Shown one piece after another: positions 22,215 through 33,700 of a stretch of DNA of 64,000 nt. A program made the translations under genes and the position numbers. Location: positions 2,088,892-2,152,891 of the forward strand of contig LR746265.1 of NCBI GenBank assembly GCA_902729315.2, in the 5' to 3' direction. The stretch is from Spirodela intermedia. Lineage: Eukaryota > Streptophyta > Magnoliopsida > Alismatales > Araceae. Numbering within the stretch: the first letter of the stretch is position 1; each line of letters starts with the position of its first letter. The notes beneath the pieces are model-generated. The model ran no database searches. It had not been told where the DNA came from and worked only from the letters and a program-made list of their open reading frames with translations.

Positions 22215-22490
22215 TTAGAAAGCTCTAAGCTTTTAGTCCATAAAGATTCGACCCTAAGCTCACAAGATCAAAAATAGTTCTATAAGTCTATAAGTATACT
22301 AGAATCCAAAAGTAGAAATAGAAATTTGTCAGAGAGGAATTGAACTAAAAAATCTATTGATGTAAATATAAATAACTCTTAAGGCCACAAAGAACCATTT
22401 TACAAGGCCCTTAACATATTAGAAACATGTGAGAAATAAGAATTGAGATTCTGACATAGTTAACATATGATAAAATCTCTTACTAAAAAC
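22215..22490. repeat. Dispersed AT-rich repeat, copy 2
   Basis: Partner of 17005-17282, in the same orientation with the same block order. It lies about 250 bases after the P450 stop codon, so it may form part of that gene's 3' flank. Confidence 0.6.
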
Positions 22491-23757
22491 TTGAATAAAA
22501 TTACGATTCAGGTCATTCTTGAAGTGGCATTTGCCCTTGGAACCTACTGGTGTGAAGATATTGTTGGTATCATTTTATTGTTTGGATATTTTCTCGAGTT
22601 TGATGTTTAATCTATGATTTGCGTCTGCCTAATCTTTCATATATATAGATCTACCAAAACATATTAATTTACGAAACTGATATTTTTTCTGCTTTTTCAT
22701 GGAATTGAACCATGTCAGCAGTAGTACAGACTGCCAAAGGCTTGCTTGTATCTCTTTGAATTATCAAGTTACCCTAGTCTGTGTTATTTCATCCAGTCAA
22801 TTCGCATTCTTTGATCTGTGAATCTCAGTCTTGTCCCCAAGTCATACTGCAGTTGCAGTTGTCTGTGACATGGTTTCTTCATGCGAAGTAGCCATGCTCT
22901 ATATTGCATGACTTAAGCGGGATTAATGCCAGAAGAGAAAAATGTATGCCTTCAGAGAGGAAGAAGAGGTCAATCTTGCTCGAAATCTGAACGATCATGT
23001 AAGCGATGGAGCGATGTTCTGTTCAGGCTACCAAGGTCTTCTTACATTAGTTCGCTATACACAATTTCCTTGATGTGGCAATGCTATGTAGCCACATATG
23101 TCCTCTCGTCAGTACGAAGGAATATGATACACAGTAGGATTCGGCTGTATTTGTCTCAAAGTTGGGCCTTCAGTCAGTCATGAGTTTTGGCATTTTTCTT
23201 CTGTGGGCAGTGGGTGTTAAACATTCCTTATGTCGGGTTTTGGCAGGAACCCTTCTCTTTATGAAACTTCACACCATTACTTGTGTGAAGCGTTTCTGTT
23301 GTTCATGAGTTTGAAATAATGTTGGTAAACACTTCCAGTAGTTTATTGAAACTGCTTTATTTATTGTCCATTTTATTTTCTTATAAATAACGTCGAATTA
23401 AAATTTAGGATTATGACACACAGTAGTTTATGGCCATCACGTACTGAAATACACCCACATGTTGATATTTTTCCACCAATGATGATGACGATGATGATGA
23501 TGATACGTGATAGACAAAGCAGAAAAATCTGTCACCTCAACTTGCTTGGACGTGGCAGTTTATGGTGTTCTTCGTTGCTACGCACTAATCACTATTTTAG
23601 CCACGGTTTCTCAATGTTTTATCCTATTTCAGAAATCACTTTCTATAATTCTAAAATCTTGTGATAAATGTGTCACTCTTATAAGAGGTAAATGGTTGAA
23701 ATATTTTTCACTTCTCATATTTCTATTAGTTTCTCTAACCAGTCATCCTTTTACTAG
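22491..23757. other. AT-rich spacer 3' of the P450 gene
   Basis: No supportable gene. A short GAT-type run lies near 23478-23502. A reading frame near 22940-23050 is open but matches nothing I know; it might be another relic exon of the pseudogene to the right. Confidence 0.3.
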
Positions 23758-24554
23758 GTTCTATATAAAAGCAGATGCGACAATCGGTTGAATGAGATTA
23801 CTGAAAAGGCATCTGCTGATAAACGTGAGGTACTGCTATTCTTAATAGATTGGAATTGATTTATTGCCATCTTTTGGTTTATATTTTCTCTCATCCGTTG
23901 GAAACTGTTATTCTGCTAGTTTGGAATTTGATTTGAAATTATGGTAATTCAATTTTGTTTTATCTTTTCTTATTTTGGATTAGGTTCTATTTGTGGGTAT
24001 TAAATTTTATAAGGGGTCATTTGGCGGGGTGGGTTGCCAAAGTTTGAGCCCAATCCCACTAGTAAAAGTATAGTCTGAGGCCTGCTCGAATCATTAGTGA
24101 TGCTAAGTCCATTTCTTTTGGGTTTCTATGCTAAGTTTTGACACCTTGAGTCCGATTTAGATAGATTTCTTCATTTTAGATGCCCTTGGGCTCTTTCTTT
24201 GGGGCTAAAAGTTGTAAATTAGCTTGTGAATTTACATAGTTATGTAGAAGTTTCTATTAATAGTATGACCTATTTAAGGATTTCACGTACAGTTTAAGAT
24301 TACTCTTTATATATTTTCTGTGTCTATTTTAACATGTTTATGAGATTAGAGTCCATCGTGTTCGCTTAAAGCTCATAGAGGAACCTGCTTAATTCGGCTA
24401 CACCAATGATGTTGTGTTTGGATCACTTACTCATAGTGGAAAAATCACCATGTTAATGTTATGGACATTGTTTGAGTTATTTTCTTTATTTGCGTTCTTT
24501 AAGGATGGCAACCTCGTAGACAAGAAGGTGCTGCTGATTGGGATGAAGATAAGG
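23758..24554 (+). pseudogene. Relic of an EH-domain (EPS15-like) endocytosis gene
   Basis: Two exon-like islands survive. Island 1 (23758-23829) reads LYKSRCDNRLNEITEKA then SADKRE and ends at GAG|gtactg, with an AG just before it. Island 2 (24503-24554) reads GWQPRRQEGAADWDEDKG and ends before GTAAGA. Both match, in the right order, the coiled-coil and the C-terminal acidic WQPG-x-QEGAADWDEDWDKFEDEG region of plant EH-domain/EPS15 homology proteins. Island 2 has lost the WD pair of DWD, and the several exons expected between them, as well as the EH domains, are missing. A broken fragment moved here by duplication or transposon capture is the best reading. The family call is from memory. Confidence 0.65.
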
Positions 24555-26762
24555 GTAAGACACTGTAGTCAGTATTTTTTCAATGCAACTGGTCTTCTCC
24601 TTTCGCTGAAATATCATGTTTTCAATGATGTTGTGTTTTTCTGGGTTTCAAAAATGAATGTTGAGCTGATGGATCTATCTCTGTGACTGATGGGACAGAC
24701 CCTATGCACACCATCCATTGGTGACCAATTGATGGAGCTTGTATGATTATTCTGTTGTGGACTAACTAGTAAAGATAATTCATGTCAAATAATTATAGAT
24801 CTTTTGCATCATGACATTTGTATCTTTTATTCAAGTGAAGCTGCCTCATAATAGTGATAGTATGAAATATTTTTTCATTTACAAAAATATTATTTGTACC
24901 CTCAAAAACCTCCATCATCAAAATACATATGCAAACCATTGTCATAGAGAATACATGGATGACTAGTCTTTATGCAAAACATGTAACGACTTGCCTCTTC
25001 CACCTCTACATGAACATAAAGATCTAAGACCTTGACAGTTGATCTAATACTTGTCAAAGTATCCTACATAGGCTAGGACTTAATACAAACAATCTCATGT
25101 ATCCATACATGAAACCTTAGTAGAGAGGACACAAGCTCAAAATGTCATTATTTAATTGCCAAAATTATCATGAATCAATAATTAATAAATAATGTATTTT
25201 TAGCCTTAACTCATGATAAATAGACTTATATTTATATTAAATTATAAAAAGTAATTTTTAATTAATTAATATTTTTAGCTAATTATGTGATTTTTTATAA
25301 TTTTATAATCCTATTTTTGAGATAAATTAAGAAAAATAAATTAAAATAAAAAGATAGAAAAAGGGAGGGGACCCGTCGGCCAACTGGGCCCGCAAATAGG
25401 TCAGAAGCATAATCAGGGTGAAGCCGCAAGCAAGGACTCGAGCAACTATGGACCGAATGGGGCACGTGTCCATCATTCCCCTCTCACGTCATCGGTGGCT
25501 AGGCGATTGTGGGGCAAAAGAGTGGTTGCACACATGTGAGAAATGAATTCATTATTTCTAAATTTGACATTGGTATATATTAATCTCAACATTTGATGTA
25601 TAACCTTTCTTAGAATATTTCAATGATTATAATACATAAAATATCTTTTATTTATAACAATGAGATACCATGATGATATTATTTTATAAATGTGTTTGAG
25701 TACTTATTCATTCTCTTTTATATAGATAGGCGACCGACACAAGTTCGAATTTTACCAGAGCTTAAATTTGTATTTTTATCTAATTAAATTGTAACTTTCC
25801 TACAAATCGTCAGTGAAGGATTAAGCTGCCACAATCACTCGATCATCGACGAAAATTTTGTCAATGTAATTTGTAGAGTATTATTACTAAAATTACTGAA
25901 CAATTAGTAATAAAATGCTCATAGATTCATCGAATGCATTATATGTGATCATACTAAAATTCGTATTATGATTGTTGAATCATAATTTTATTTAAGTTTC
26001 ACCAATAATATTCTATGTTTGCACATTTCAGTATATGTTAGTTACATGGAACCAAACAAAGTTCTCAATACATAGAAACAAAAGGACTTAAATTTACTAT
26101 CTATTATGTACCCATGATACTACATCATTAATTCCAAATATTTTTTATATGCAATTAATTGATTGCATGTAGACTTTTCATTCTACTACATAATATTTTT
26201 CAAATATTAATGAATCCATTTTCAGAAAATTATTTTCAATATTTTGAATCACAAATGCTACATTATAAACATTGAGACAATAACTGAAGGCATTAACTTG
26301 ATATTCTTATTTTATTTTAATTTGGATAAATTTTGATTAGGACATCTGGATTTTATTTTCATGCATTATCAATTCTACTTAAAACTATCAAATCCTAACC
26401 AAACTTGGTCAAATTAATATGGCTGATATATATACATTGTATTTTTATGAAATATGTATTTATTTCTATTGGTGATATTCTAATCATTAACTAAAATATT
26501 GTACTGGTTTTCCATATGTTCAAATTTCTGCCTAGTTTTGATAAAATAAACGTTGAGAGATCATATTTAAATTTTTAAAAAAAGTTGAGTTTGATTTCTA
26601 TGTAAACGCAACATCTTTCTAATGACTAATTAGTTTGGAACAATTGTCTTTACCGCCTTACGATTTAAGTCATCTCTTTACTTTTTCTAAAAAAAATTGA
26701 GAGTCCTTTATTATTAGTCAACCTTGACAAAGCTGTTAATTTTGATCACAGGTAAAAAACAA
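24555..26762. other. AT-rich spacer with one GC-rich island
   Basis: Mostly AT-rich with no gene. An isolated GC-rich island of about 160 bases (25361-25520) contains GGGCCCG and a CACGTGTC motif at 25463-25470, in contrast to its surroundings. It may be a displaced promoter or a piece of transposon; I found no partner in the window. Confidence 0.35.
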
Positions 26763-27911
26763 TTATATTTTATTAATTTTAACTTAATTAAAATTACAAA
26801 TATCCTATTTGAATGTGTATTATCCATAATATCTGTGATGGTAGATTAAATCAAGTAAATTCGTTGATGAGGGAAACACTTCATGCTCAAGAGTAGCAGA
26901 ATAAATAATTAAAATTCAACTGATAAAGTAATCTTTTGTACAAATAAATAAAGTATTATCCATAATATCTGAGTTCCTATCGGGCCATATCCGGTAAACG
27001 AGATCCGAAAATGCCCCTGTCCCCTATTTTTTTGGGGAGTTGGGTTGCAGGGGGGAGAGCCTCCTTCCGCTTCTTCGCCGCCGTGCAGTGGCGGCGGTAG
27101 CGCCGGGCGGCTCCAGCTCGTCGGTATGGTTCTCTTCCCTTCTCTTTGTTGCGCTGGTTTGTTGGTTGGATGGAGATTAGGGTTCCCCTCCTAGCCGGTG
27201 GCCGCCGGCGGGCTCAGGGGAGGTTGCCGGCGGATTGGCCGGGCGGCGCCGCCCAGATACCGAGCAAATCCTTGAATAAACGGAAGGTCATGTGGGGTGC
27301 GAATTCGGCGCTTTCACTGGTTTCTGGAGGTGATATTTCTTGTGGTCAGACCGTGGCTCCGCCTTCGGTGGTGTCGGGGGTTGCAGACTGCTCGCCCTGG
27401 CCCTACAAAGCGGCTGCTGCCAGTTGGTAGTGTGCTAGGCCGAGTTAGCCATTGGAAAGCTGAAGAAGATGGTCGAGCAAGTTGACGCACTTAGTTTAAT
27501 TCGTGCATTCCTGTGTCTCACTGCAGGTTGTGTTTGTACTAATCCAGTTACCTTTGGGTGATACTCTTTTCTAGACATGGTGAAGAAGCAAGGAAAAGAT
27601 AGGCATTCTTCATCCATTTCAGGATTACAAAATGCAACACTTCGGGAACAAAATGTCGGCAGAAAACATGCCAACCCGAGTTCAATGCTGAAAATGGAGC
27701 ATCTGAAGAGATTGGCCACGTGGGCAGGTGGAGAAGCTTCGATACCCTCTCTTGGAGCTCTTTTCGGACACCATCTGGCTGCCAATGCAGAGGCTGAGGG
27801 CGTTCCTTCAGATCGTTCAATCTTTTCTTGCCAGAGGTATGATTCGTGTCATCATGTCTTACCAGCCATATCTTGTTTTCCTTGAAGTGATTTTAAACTC
27901 GCACACTTTCT
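26763..27911 (+). repeat. Segmental duplication, intact copy
   Basis: Partner of 17562-18660, about 9.2 kb apart in direct orientation. It includes AT-rich upstream DNA, the GC-rich leader of the Rpr2-like gene (about 27040-27300) and all of its first coding exon plus the start of its intron. Similarity stops within that intron, so the duplicated unit carried promoter and exon 1 only. Confidence 0.85.
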
Positions 27912-29386
27912 GACCAATCCACTTACCTTTTGCTCATAATCTTCTCTGACATGGTGAAGAACCAAGGAAAAAATAGCCCTTCTTCCTCCAGTTTAGGATT
28001 AAAAGCCTGATACTTGGTCACTTTTCAAAGATTAGATCATCAGGACAGGCGTTCAACGACGCGAGAGCTGCCTGCATTAGACATACCCTACATCCAATAT
28101 CATAGAAATCCGAATATTATTTCATCGTACACATTTTTCCGCCTAAGATTATCCATAAACGTTGAATTTGCGTGTACCGTTCATGTTCATCTAATGCTGT
28201 CAACTGTGGGGACCCACCCGTTGTAATAACTTTGCATTAAGTAGCTAGAAACCTGTCGAAAATTAGATCAGCGGTCATGATTGGTGCTTTGGTCACCAGG
28301 TTGGTCCTCCTTTTGCAAGCTTGGGCTTAATATTTTATCAAACTTTAGGTTTGCAATACCAAAATCTATATCAACATTGGTTACCTGCGGTGATGGATTA
28401 GAAATGGGAAGGTTATGTGTTTCCCCTTCTTTCTGGCTACTCATTGATGTGAGTCTGCAGATGGGTTCTTCTTGAGTATGACGAATTTGACTAGAAGAAA
28501 ATCACTGGCTATAGAAGATTGGAAGCCATGATTTGGTGTGTGGAAGGATGTGTATTGGCCATGCTAGTTCTCGAGGTCTTTGTTTATTAGTTTCTAGGAA
28601 TAAAAATACGGGGCATCTAGATGACTCATTCTGAATGCTCGCAACAGTGAAGATAAATGGTCACTTGCTGCAAACAAGTAGAAAGCTAAAACCTGCAAGT
28701 GAGAAGACTCAGAGGTCTTGTGAATGTGAACCCATGGATTCATTTCGTCGATGGAAGCTGATTATGTGTGTTCTTAGTTCATTCTGTCTGCGGGCTTACC
28801 CTCCCTTTCAGATAATCTGTATAAATAACCCTGTTGTTTTTATATCCTCAGGTGCGAAACAATTCTCCAGCCTGGCCGCAACTGCACCGTGCGAATCGAA
28901 AGAAATACCGCAACTGGGTCAAAATCTCGAAGAACATCTGGCATTTCCCGGAACAGAATAGTCTATACATGCAATTTCTGTTCGCATAGGAATTCAAGAA
29001 ATGGTACCCCAGTGGGCCACGTCAAAGACCTATTGGCTTCGAGACCTCTGCCCAGCGGTGGATCGACGAGTGTAGATTCGTGTTCCGCTGAGAGAATTGA
29101 GAAAGATTCTACCGTCAAGTCAGCCAGCCCTGCGCGGGCGGCGAGCAATGTTCCTGCTGACGACTGTCCTCAGACACCATCCAGCGGGGTTGATGTCTGT
29201 CTGTCATCGAAGCAGAAGAAGAAGAGAGAGGCGGCTCAATCTGAAGCCGCTGGGCCTGGGAAAGACGGCGGCGTCTCCGGCAAGCGGCGGAGGAAAAGGT
29301 GGTCCAGTGTGAAGGAGATCGCTCTGAGCGGTGAGCGGGAGAGAGAAGGGCGGATTAGCAGCTTGCCCATCCCATTTCTTATGTAA
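27577..29386 (+). CDS. Rpr2/Rpp21/SNM1-type zinc-ribbon protein (RNase P subunit family)
   Basis: Two exons, 27577-27836 and 28852-29386, join in frame to give 264 residues. A basic N-terminus (MVKKQGKDRH) precedes a helical stretch (MLKMEHLKRLATWAGGEA) and a four-cysteine zinc ribbon built from CQRC (about residue 84) across the splice junction and CNFC (about 125), followed by SHRNSRNGTPVGHVKDLL. This arrangement matches the Rpr2 family, whose yeast and archaeal members are protein subunits of RNase P or MRP in tRNA and rRNA processing. Plant versions with a long tail are little studied, so the role is inferred. The C-terminal 100 residues are polar and Lys/Arg-rich (KQKKKREAAQ, GKRRRKRWSS), suggesting nuclear or nucleolar location. 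The first exon and promoter are duplicated at 17.6-18.7 kb. Confidence 0.8.
27912..28008 (+). repeat. Third, short copy of the exon 1 start inside the intron
   Basis: This 97-base stretch repeats about 27537-27636, including ATGGTGAAGAA-CAAGGAAA and the following TTCTTC-TCCA and AGGATTA. It lies in the Rpr2-like intron, directly after the end of the larger duplication. It has no further open frame. Confidence 0.75.
28009..28851 (+). other. Rest of the Rpr2-like intron
   Basis: About 840 bases of ordinary intron sequence, ending in a T-rich tract and CAG at 28849-28851. I see no element or second gene. Confidence 0.4.
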
Positions 29387-29689
29387 GCCGGGCAACCCTT
29401 TATGAGAAACGGCGTCTTCCTCATGCTGTATGAATCCGAGATTCCTTGTAGAGATTATGAATCTGTGATGGGTTTTTTTTTTTATTGTCCATTTACGATT
29501 GAACATGGAAGATCGTCGCTGGTTCTGGTTTGCCGAATTTAAGCCAGCTAGTTCCGAGCCGTAATTAGTATAATCAGAAGCTCCAATCACCCCCGAATGG
29601 GGGGGATAAATCAGAGACCTAAGTCGATATCGGACTTCCCTCTGGGTTTTTCTGCGGAAGAGCCGGCGCTGTGTGTCTGCTGCCGCTCG
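29387..29689. other. Short spacer between the Rpr2-like and microprotein genes
   Basis: About 300 bases holding the 3' end of one gene and the promoter/leader of the next, both on the + strand. A T run lies near 29472-29483. Nothing else seen. Confidence 0.45.
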
Positions 29690-30172
29690 ATGGATCCGAG
29701 GACGGACAAGCTGATCAGGAGAACCACCATGGTGGCCACCTGCACCGCCGCCTACCTCCTCCTCACCGCCGACTACGGCCCCGAGGACAACGTTCTCATT
29801 CCGGTGAGATCTCCGCTTCTTTCTCTCTCCCTCCCTCCCTCCCTCCCTCCCTCCCTTTCGAGCCCCGGTTTCAAACTGGGTCCTTCCTCTTCTTCTGCTT
29901 CTGGTTTCTTGCGGTGACCTAAGTTTTCTTCCCGCATGTCGAGAGATGCAATCGACCCTCTACTGCTTGATTTTTCTGTGAGGAGCGGGGAATCAGAAGA
30001 TACCCTTCATCTCTGTCACGGAACCCACATGACCCATCTCTGTGATTTCTCTGATTTCTCATTGCAGGTCAGGGCGGCATTGAAATCGATGGAGCAGTCT
30101 GTGAAGAAGCTCGTCACTGGTTCGAACAAGGAAGCCGGAGAAACTGAGAAGAAGGAGAAACCCAAAGCGTAG
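29690..30172 (+). CDS. Conserved plant membrane microprotein, 72 residues
   Basis: Two exons, 29690-29803 and 30068-30172, join in frame with clean GT-AG sites. The product starts MDPRTDKLIRRTTMVATCTA, has one short hydrophobic segment (about 14-29, TMVATCTAAYLLLTAD), then a proline/acidic linker (YGPEDNVLIP), an amphipathic helix (VRAALKSMEQSVKKLVTG) and a charged Lys/Glu tail. I recall small plant proteins with the same layout and of unknown function, so conservation is likely. The topology suggests a tail exposed next to an organelle or ER membrane. The ATG at 29690 is chosen because the frame upstream is leader-like. A CCCT tract at about 29826-29856 lies in the intron. Confidence 0.7.
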
Positions 30173-30735
30173 AGCAATCTCTCCGGCTGAGCCATCCTCA
30201 ACGTAGAGAGTCCGTAGATCTCTGGACATGAGCTTCCTCGTTCTAGAATGAAGCTCATGCCGTAGCCACCATACCCTGGCCGACTGAGCAGAGAGTTTTC
30301 CTCGAACTGCTTGTGTGCCTTGTTGTCTGGTTCGAGAAGAAAGCAAGGATCTTCGTATGGGCTTTATTGCCGCTCTTTTTTTTTTTTTCCCTACAAGATC
30401 TTCTTGTGAGCTCATTAATGATTAATAATATGCTTTATATAATTATTAAGATATAATCCTCGCATATTTGAGAGTCTTTGCGACATGAATCCTCGCATAT
30501 TTTGCCGATTCATGTCAGGATTTTAGCTGATATTTTCGATATTAAATAATAATATTTTAACCTATAATACAGGGACTAAATATTGTACGTGTACGCTGTA
30601 AAAGGGTAATTGTGTCATTTCATACGCATGGATCGTGGCCGCACAACGTTTTAAAATTCTAACCCTGGGTCTCTTCTTTGGCGCGCAAAGACGTTGTGTG
30701 CTCTCTCGCTCCCACTCCGCGCGATCGTTGCCGGA
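30173..30735. other. Spacer between the microprotein and BAH genes
   Basis: AT-rich DNA with a T run near 30376-30388, turning GC-richer from about 30660, which is probably the BAH gene's leader. No gene seen. Confidence 0.45.
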
Positions 30736-33700
30736 ATGGGGAAGAGGCGGTTTGCGCAGGTCGGTTCCAGCGAGGAGGAGGAAGAGAGCAGGTCGGGAGA
30801 TGGACGGTGGCACGACAGGAAGATGCAGATGAAGAGCGTAGAGCTTGTAGAGTCGTCGGCGTCGGTGCAAGACCAGAACTGTCGCGGAAATAAGAGAGAT
30901 GACGGGGCAGAGGAGCGGGAGGATGGGAATGGCGATGCGCGGCCGGTTGGTAGTGTGATCAGAATTTCGGGGAAGGGAACGGAGATGAAGAAGTATTATG
31001 CCGCGTTCGAGTACAACGGAGATACATACGAGCTCGTAAGATTCTGGGGACGCTTAACTTTTAACTCCTCGTCGTTTAGTTTTCTTGTTCGCATCTAAAC
31101 TGAGTGTAGGGTTTCCGTTGTTTTTCTCTGTTTTCCTAGACGAAGACGGACCCGTGCAATGCTTTCATAGGTCGGGGTGAGTTTCTTTCGTTCTAACCCG
31201 TTCGTGCTTTTTTTCAACCCTTCCGACTAGGAGGATTCGGTGCTCCTGACTCCCGAAGAAGAATGTGAGAAACCGTTTGTTGCTATAATCAAGGTGGTTT
31301 CCCTTTTACTTTTCGTATTTGGCTTCTTCAGTTACCTTGAAAATTTTAGTTTTTAAAGGAGACGTGGCTCCTATCTTCATATGCTCTGCCTGAGTTTCAC
31401 TGATAAAGATCAATGAAGAGAAAACCAAAAAGACGAAGCTTTCAGCCTATTGACATAAAAACACTATAGGGTGCGCGCTCCCATCTCATGTTTGAGACGT
31501 CAATAGTTTATAATGGTTCTGCCAGAAATTCTTTGCAGTAACCTCAACAAATTTTGTTTCCTATTTCTTGGCATTGGGTTTTCCATGCAGACTCCATAGG
31601 TGTCGCAGTAGCCGCGGTTTTGGATACTCTTCAATACAAACTTTTTCTTCACATGATTGTACCTCTGACTGTATATTAAAAGCTTCTATGCACAGTGCAA
31701 ACGTTATGTTATGCTTGTGAAGCTCCAGTGGGAGAAGATATCTTCTCACCACATATAGAAAATTGGCCGATTTTCTGATTTTTAATGTTTACTATGACGA
31801 GATTGAGAGCCTGCTGTCATAGTACTTTGCAAAGAAGCGTAGTTTACATGATGTCTCCACCAACAATCTCGTCTGGTTGAGGGTGAAATCATGTATCTTA
31901 GGGCTGACTCCATGAAATAAGATTCGTCTCTCCCTTCTGATTTGTCTCTTACGTGTTTACATTTGGACTATTTTTTTTATCTTCTGTATTTTGTGCTCAT
32001 GTTTTAAGCACCCCTTTTCTTCTGGTTAGTTCATGATATATGACTTTTCTTTCACAGGAGATCACGCAGATTTCCACTGGCAATGTAATGGTTAACGGGC
32101 AGTGGTTATACAGGCCTGAAGAAGCAATGGAGAAAGGTGGTGGTAATTGGTTGACAGTTGACTCCAGGGAACTCTTTTATAGCTTTCATTTTGATGAGGT
32201 TCCTGCTGAATCTGTAATGCACAAGTGTATAGTGCATTTTGTGCCACCACACAAGCAATTACCATCTCGTATGAAACATCCAGGTTTTGTCGTGAAAAGA
32301 GTTTATGATGCTATTAACCAAAAGCTTCGGAAAATAACAGACAAAGGTTTTGCGGATGATAGTCAACAGGAGATTGATCGATTGATGAAGAAAACTCAAG
32401 AAAATTTAGGAGAACTTCCAGATCGCGATAATGATTCGAAGGAAAAATGTGATATCATAAATAAACAGATGCTTCTAGTTGATGCTTCTAATGCTGGTAA
32501 TGAGTTGACAAGATCTCCCATTCAATCAAAAGAAAAGAATGCTTCAAATTTATGTTTAATTCTGAAGCAATGTCGAGTTTGCACTGGGGACCGTTACCGT
32601 GATAAGTGGTTGGAGAAACTCCTTCAAGGAATTCAGTTCGTCTGCCAGTTAAACTCTATGTTGGTGAAAGATAGTGACAAGAGAAAGGATTCTACCCGTA
32701 AGACAATGACCATCTCAGGAGTAACCAGTGAGGCAGACACGATGATTTCAAATGTAGGTGATCACTCCCTCCCTCTCTCTCTATTCAGTCCATTGATGGA
32801 AAATTTACGATGTAGTTGTCTTGATTTTCCTAGTTTAGTTTAGGAATTTTTAGTCATTTATGATATAGTTCATGGGGTAATATAATATCCCACCTTGGAA
32901 AGTTTTTTCCTCATTTGGCTTTTTGAGACATTTTCTTCTACAACTTTCTCAGTCAACTTCTGGGAGCTTGATTGTTGTGTAGGGGGGTGAGCACATTGTT
33001 TGGCCTGATGATGCTGTCCTAGCTGTCGCTGCACTTGAGAAGGCTGTTCATGAAGCTCTTTGCTCTGATTTTCAGAAATATAATCAGAAGATGCGTCAGT
33101 TGGATTTTAATCTCAAGGTCGGGAATAGCCTTTTTTTTTTCTCGATTTTGGCTGTTTATTTCCAACCATGTTTAAAATGCTTTCTAGTGGCATGCCAGTT
33201 GTGTACACATTGATTTTATGAAAGTGTGGATAGGCATGATGTCTCTTGAAGGGCTCCTTTACTTCTCTATTGACCATGGATTGTAGCGGTAATGATGACA
33301 CCGAAATATTTCTATTTAGAATCCGGTTTCACTCCTTGCTGTTTTAAACATGAGCTAAATACTTCGTGTCATAGAAGGATTGGTAACTCCATAGGTTCAC
33401 TCTGTGCTCGTTTTGGAATACAACTGAAGTGTTTAGACGCATGCCCTTTGACATCAGGGGTCCTTTTGTGGCCCATGATCCCCTGTAAGGTGTGTGGGAC
33501 GTTCTGTCATACTTGTCTTTAGAGTCAAAGTTTGGTGAAATATGTCCTCCCATGATGTTTCTTTTATATCTTCTTAATAAACTAACAAATTTCAAGTGCT
33601 AGTGTTGGTTTTAAAAAGGATGGTTAAGCTATTAAAAAATTGTTTTTTGCTTAGACAAAATAACTATGCTCGTTGTTGATGTGAACAGTATAATTTTTAG

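Noticed and set aside
24414-24686. 90-codon + strand gene
   Set aside because: It overlaps the second EH relic island in another frame and is mostly AT-rich hydrophobic noise.
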